Shown in pieces: positions 41,196 to 42,780 of a stretch of DNA of 42,780 nucleotides. A program made the translations under genes and the position numbers. The DNA is taken from assembly GCA_043778255.1 (NCBI GenBank), contig JAYWGN010000017.1:1-42780 (forward strand). Reading direction: 5' to 3'. Numbering within the stretch: position 1 is the first letter of the stretch; each line of letters starts with the position of its first letter. The stretch comes from JAYWGN01 sp043778255 (GTDB lineage: Bacteria > Bacteroidota > Bacteroidia > Chitinophagales > Chitinophagaceae). The notes beneath the pieces were generated by a model. The model searched no databases, was not told where the DNA came from, and saw nothing but the letters and a program-made list of their open reading frames with translations.

Positions 41196-42635
41196 ATGAA
41201 AAATTTTTTGACAATCTACCTATTGCTTACATTTTTTGTAAGTACCGCTGTAGCACAAACTGCTTTCTCAAATGTTCAGTTTTTAACAGGTGCAAGTAAT
41301 ACTGGCGAACCATTAAATACTACCGCTACCACAGTGTTTAATAACAATACCGTTTTTCCCTTCAATACTATTAATGATGTAACAGGGGCTAAGTTAACAG
41401 TTGACAATGGCGACATTAAAGATTTTAATTTTTCAGGCAATAGTATACTTGCTATTACAAATGCTCCAGTTACTACTAACGCCACAGTAAGGTTGAACCC
41501 TTCAAGCAATTCACGTATTCAATTTGACCATAGTTACAGTGGCACCGAACCATCAAACAACCCAGGTATGGTAAATACTAACACACTCAAACTATTATTT
41601 AGCTCTAATTTAGTAGTAAGAGATGCCTCCTTTAGTTTTTCAAGCATCAACACAGCAGGGGTAGCTTGGGAGCATACTGTAATACAGTTTTTAGATGTTA
41701 ATGGAGTTCCATTTAGCCCTATAACTGGACCAGCCTGGACATTAGGTGCACCTAGCAGTTATTTAACTGCTGCAGCAACAGGTGGGTTTAGTGGTAATGC
41801 AGGAGTTGGCAACTTTGTAGCAGCTAGTACAGCAACCAATACAGGAGTAGGCACTAATACAGTAGCATCCGGTGCAAATGGTCCAAATGATTTACTTACA
41901 TTAACTTATGCAAATACAGGGCTACCTGCTAATACAATTATAGGGGGTATTCAATGGACTACTTACTTAGAAGACGTAAGAGGTACAAGTAATACAAACA
42001 CAAACTTTACGGCTAGTTTGTTCGATTTTACACTTTCTGGTACTGTTAATACTTTACTCCCAATTGAAAACGTTACACTCACTGGTAGCAAACAAAATGC
42101 AATAAATGTAATAAATTGGAGCACCGTTAACGAAACAAATATCAAGGGTTTTGAGGTGCAGCAATCTAAAAACGGCATTAATTATAATACTTTAACTTTT
42201 GTAAATAGTAAAGCTATACTTGGCAATGGCAACAATAACCAAGCATATATTTATAACGATATAAGCACTAATAATGGCACTAACACTTACTATCGTTTAG
42301 TACAAGTAGCAACCAATAATACCAGAAAGAACACCGAAGTATTACTTATAAAAGGAACAAAAAACTATTTAAACTTAGCTATAAGCACCTACCCTAACCC
42401 TTTTGTAAACCAAATGCAAGTAAGCATTTATAGCGAAACTATAAATAAAGTTGCTATTAATTTATACAATTCTAATGGCAAGTTACTGATTGGTAAAAAT
42501 GTAGTTACAACTATTGGTACAGTAGCAGTTCCGCTACCTGTTGCTAACTTACCAAAGGGTATTTATATTGTAAAAGTACAAACGTTAGGAGGTACTACTT
42601 TAGACCAAGCCTCTTCATTTGTTATTAAGCAATAA
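41196..42635 (+). CDS. secreted protein with type IX (Por) C-terminal sorting domain
   Basis: 479 aa. Sec signal peptide 1-20 (ending AVAQ). A Thr/Asn-rich beta domain at about 21-285 has no recognisable enzyme motif. A fibronectin-like module at about 290-395 (VTLTGSKQNAINVINWSTVNETNIKGFEVQQS) is typical of these proteins. The type A sorting domain at about 400-479 shows YPNPFVNQMQVSI, INLYNSNGKLL, LPKGIYIVKV and a C-terminal FVIKQ. The protein should cross the outer membrane by the type IX system and be attached or released at the surface. No ligand can be inferred. Confidence 0.92.
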   Translation: MKNFLTIYLLLTFFVSTAVAQTAFSNVQFLTGASNTGEPLNTTATTVFNNNTVFPFNTINDVTGAKLTVDNGDIKDFNFSGNSILAITNAPVTTNATVRLNPSSNSRIQFDHSYSGTEPSNNPGMVNTNTLKLLFSSNLVVRDASFSFSSINTAGVAWEHTVIQFLDVNGVPFSPITGPAWTLGAPSSYLTAAATGGFSGNAGVGNFVAASTATNTGVGTNTVASGANGPNDLLTLTYANTGLPANTIIGGIQWTTYLEDVRGTSNTNTNFTASLFDFTLSGTVNTLLPIENVTLTGSKQNAINVINWSTVNETNIKGFEVQQSKNGINYNTLTFVNSKAILGNGNNNQAYIYNDISTNNGTNTYYRLVQVATNNTRKNTEVLLIKGTKNYLNLAISTYPNPFVNQMQVSIYSETINKVAINLYNSNGKLLIGKNVVTTIGTVAVPLPVANLPKGIYIVKVQTLGGTTLDQASSFVIKQ

Positions 42636-42678
42636 CTTAGCTAGTTTTATAATTTTAAAAATTGCTGTAGAGGCGGCT

Positions 42679-42780
42679 TGTAATAACATTGTGAAATGGT
42701 ATTTAGTCCAAAAGTATTTTAGTTAATTAACATCAAATGCCGATTGAATAAACAAATAGTACAATAAGGCGAAGCCGCAA
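42679..42780. repeat. palindromic dispersed repeat (copy 2, cut by window end)
   Basis: Matches 26640-26741 with about four substitutions, in the same orientation. It keeps the ATGTTATTACAA segment (minus strand) that forms the start of yidD in copy 1, but here the frame ends after 24 codons and encodes nothing recognisable. The right arm of the palindrome lies beyond the window. Confidence 0.85.

Noticed and set aside
42608..42690. 24-codon minus-strand frame starting from the repeat's ATG
   Set aside because: Shares only four codons with yidD and shows no family resemblance; part of it overlaps the end of the type IX cargo gene.

Overview
The window reads as chromosomal DNA of a low-GC member of the Bacteroidota, most likely the Chitinophagaceae/Chitinophagales. 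Lineage markers are a Por/type IX C-terminal sorting domain (41196-42635), a Rho factor with a long charged N-terminal insert, DUF4369-TlpA and GIN-domain proteins, a DUF5777 relic, and promoters of the TTTG-N17-23-TAnnTTTG type. No prophage, insertion sequence, rRNA operon or CRISPR array was found. The accessory material is mostly intergenic: relic genes, palindromic repeats and structured RNA candidates.

Layout. 1-5346: 3' part of asnS, a lipoprotein, rpiB, two small exported proteins, mtgA. 5358-12968: a minus-strand run (TlpA-like oxidoreductase, parvulin PPIase, AlkA-like glycosylase, GNAT, thioredoxin-like protein, GT2 fusion, RluE-like pseudouridine synthase) with gaps of 3-80 bp or overlaps. 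12969-13946: a dead HigA-like antitoxin gene and, convergent to it, a tRNA-like RNA. 13947-17421: Lrp/AsnC regulator, flippase, rho. 17693-22188: an ECF sigma / putative anti-sigma / secreted repeat protein / beta-barrel / GIN-domain operon. 22259-24846: an Ala-Val-Pro-Lys repeat protein divergent from a two-component system. 25047-27564: dacB, yidD, rnpA, rpmH. 28052-29370: a divergent CPBP protease/HxlR pair. 29371-30175: a multi-hairpin ncRNA candidate. 30176-36522: SDR, coiled-coil protein, membrane protein, FAD-linked oxidase, DUF5777 relic, exo/endonuclease-phosphatase. 36531-42780: an inactive/active rhomboid pair, rlmD, gap, a type IX cargo protein and a second copy of the yidD-upstream repeat.

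The strongest candidate for something undescribed is the minus-strand RNA at 13644-13797. It folds as a complete class II tRNA cloverleaf (7-bp acceptor, T-arm with UUCGA, 3-bp D-stem, 5-bp anticodon stem with a GUC loop). Its D-loop carries a cUUCGg mini-hairpin. Its variable region is about 75 nt and contains a GGAG motif, an 8-codon AUG...UGA reading frame and an H-type pseudoknot. It has its own -7 promoter element and an intrinsic terminator. Second is a run of six hairpins ending in a strong terminator (29637-29905, minus), with AATCC motifs in most linkers. Others are two pairs of 11-bp-phased TTAAC repeats placed 52 bp apart in front of the two-component system, and a palindromic repeat that spans the yidD start codon.

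All calls come from reading the sequence. No database search, covariance model or folding programme was run.
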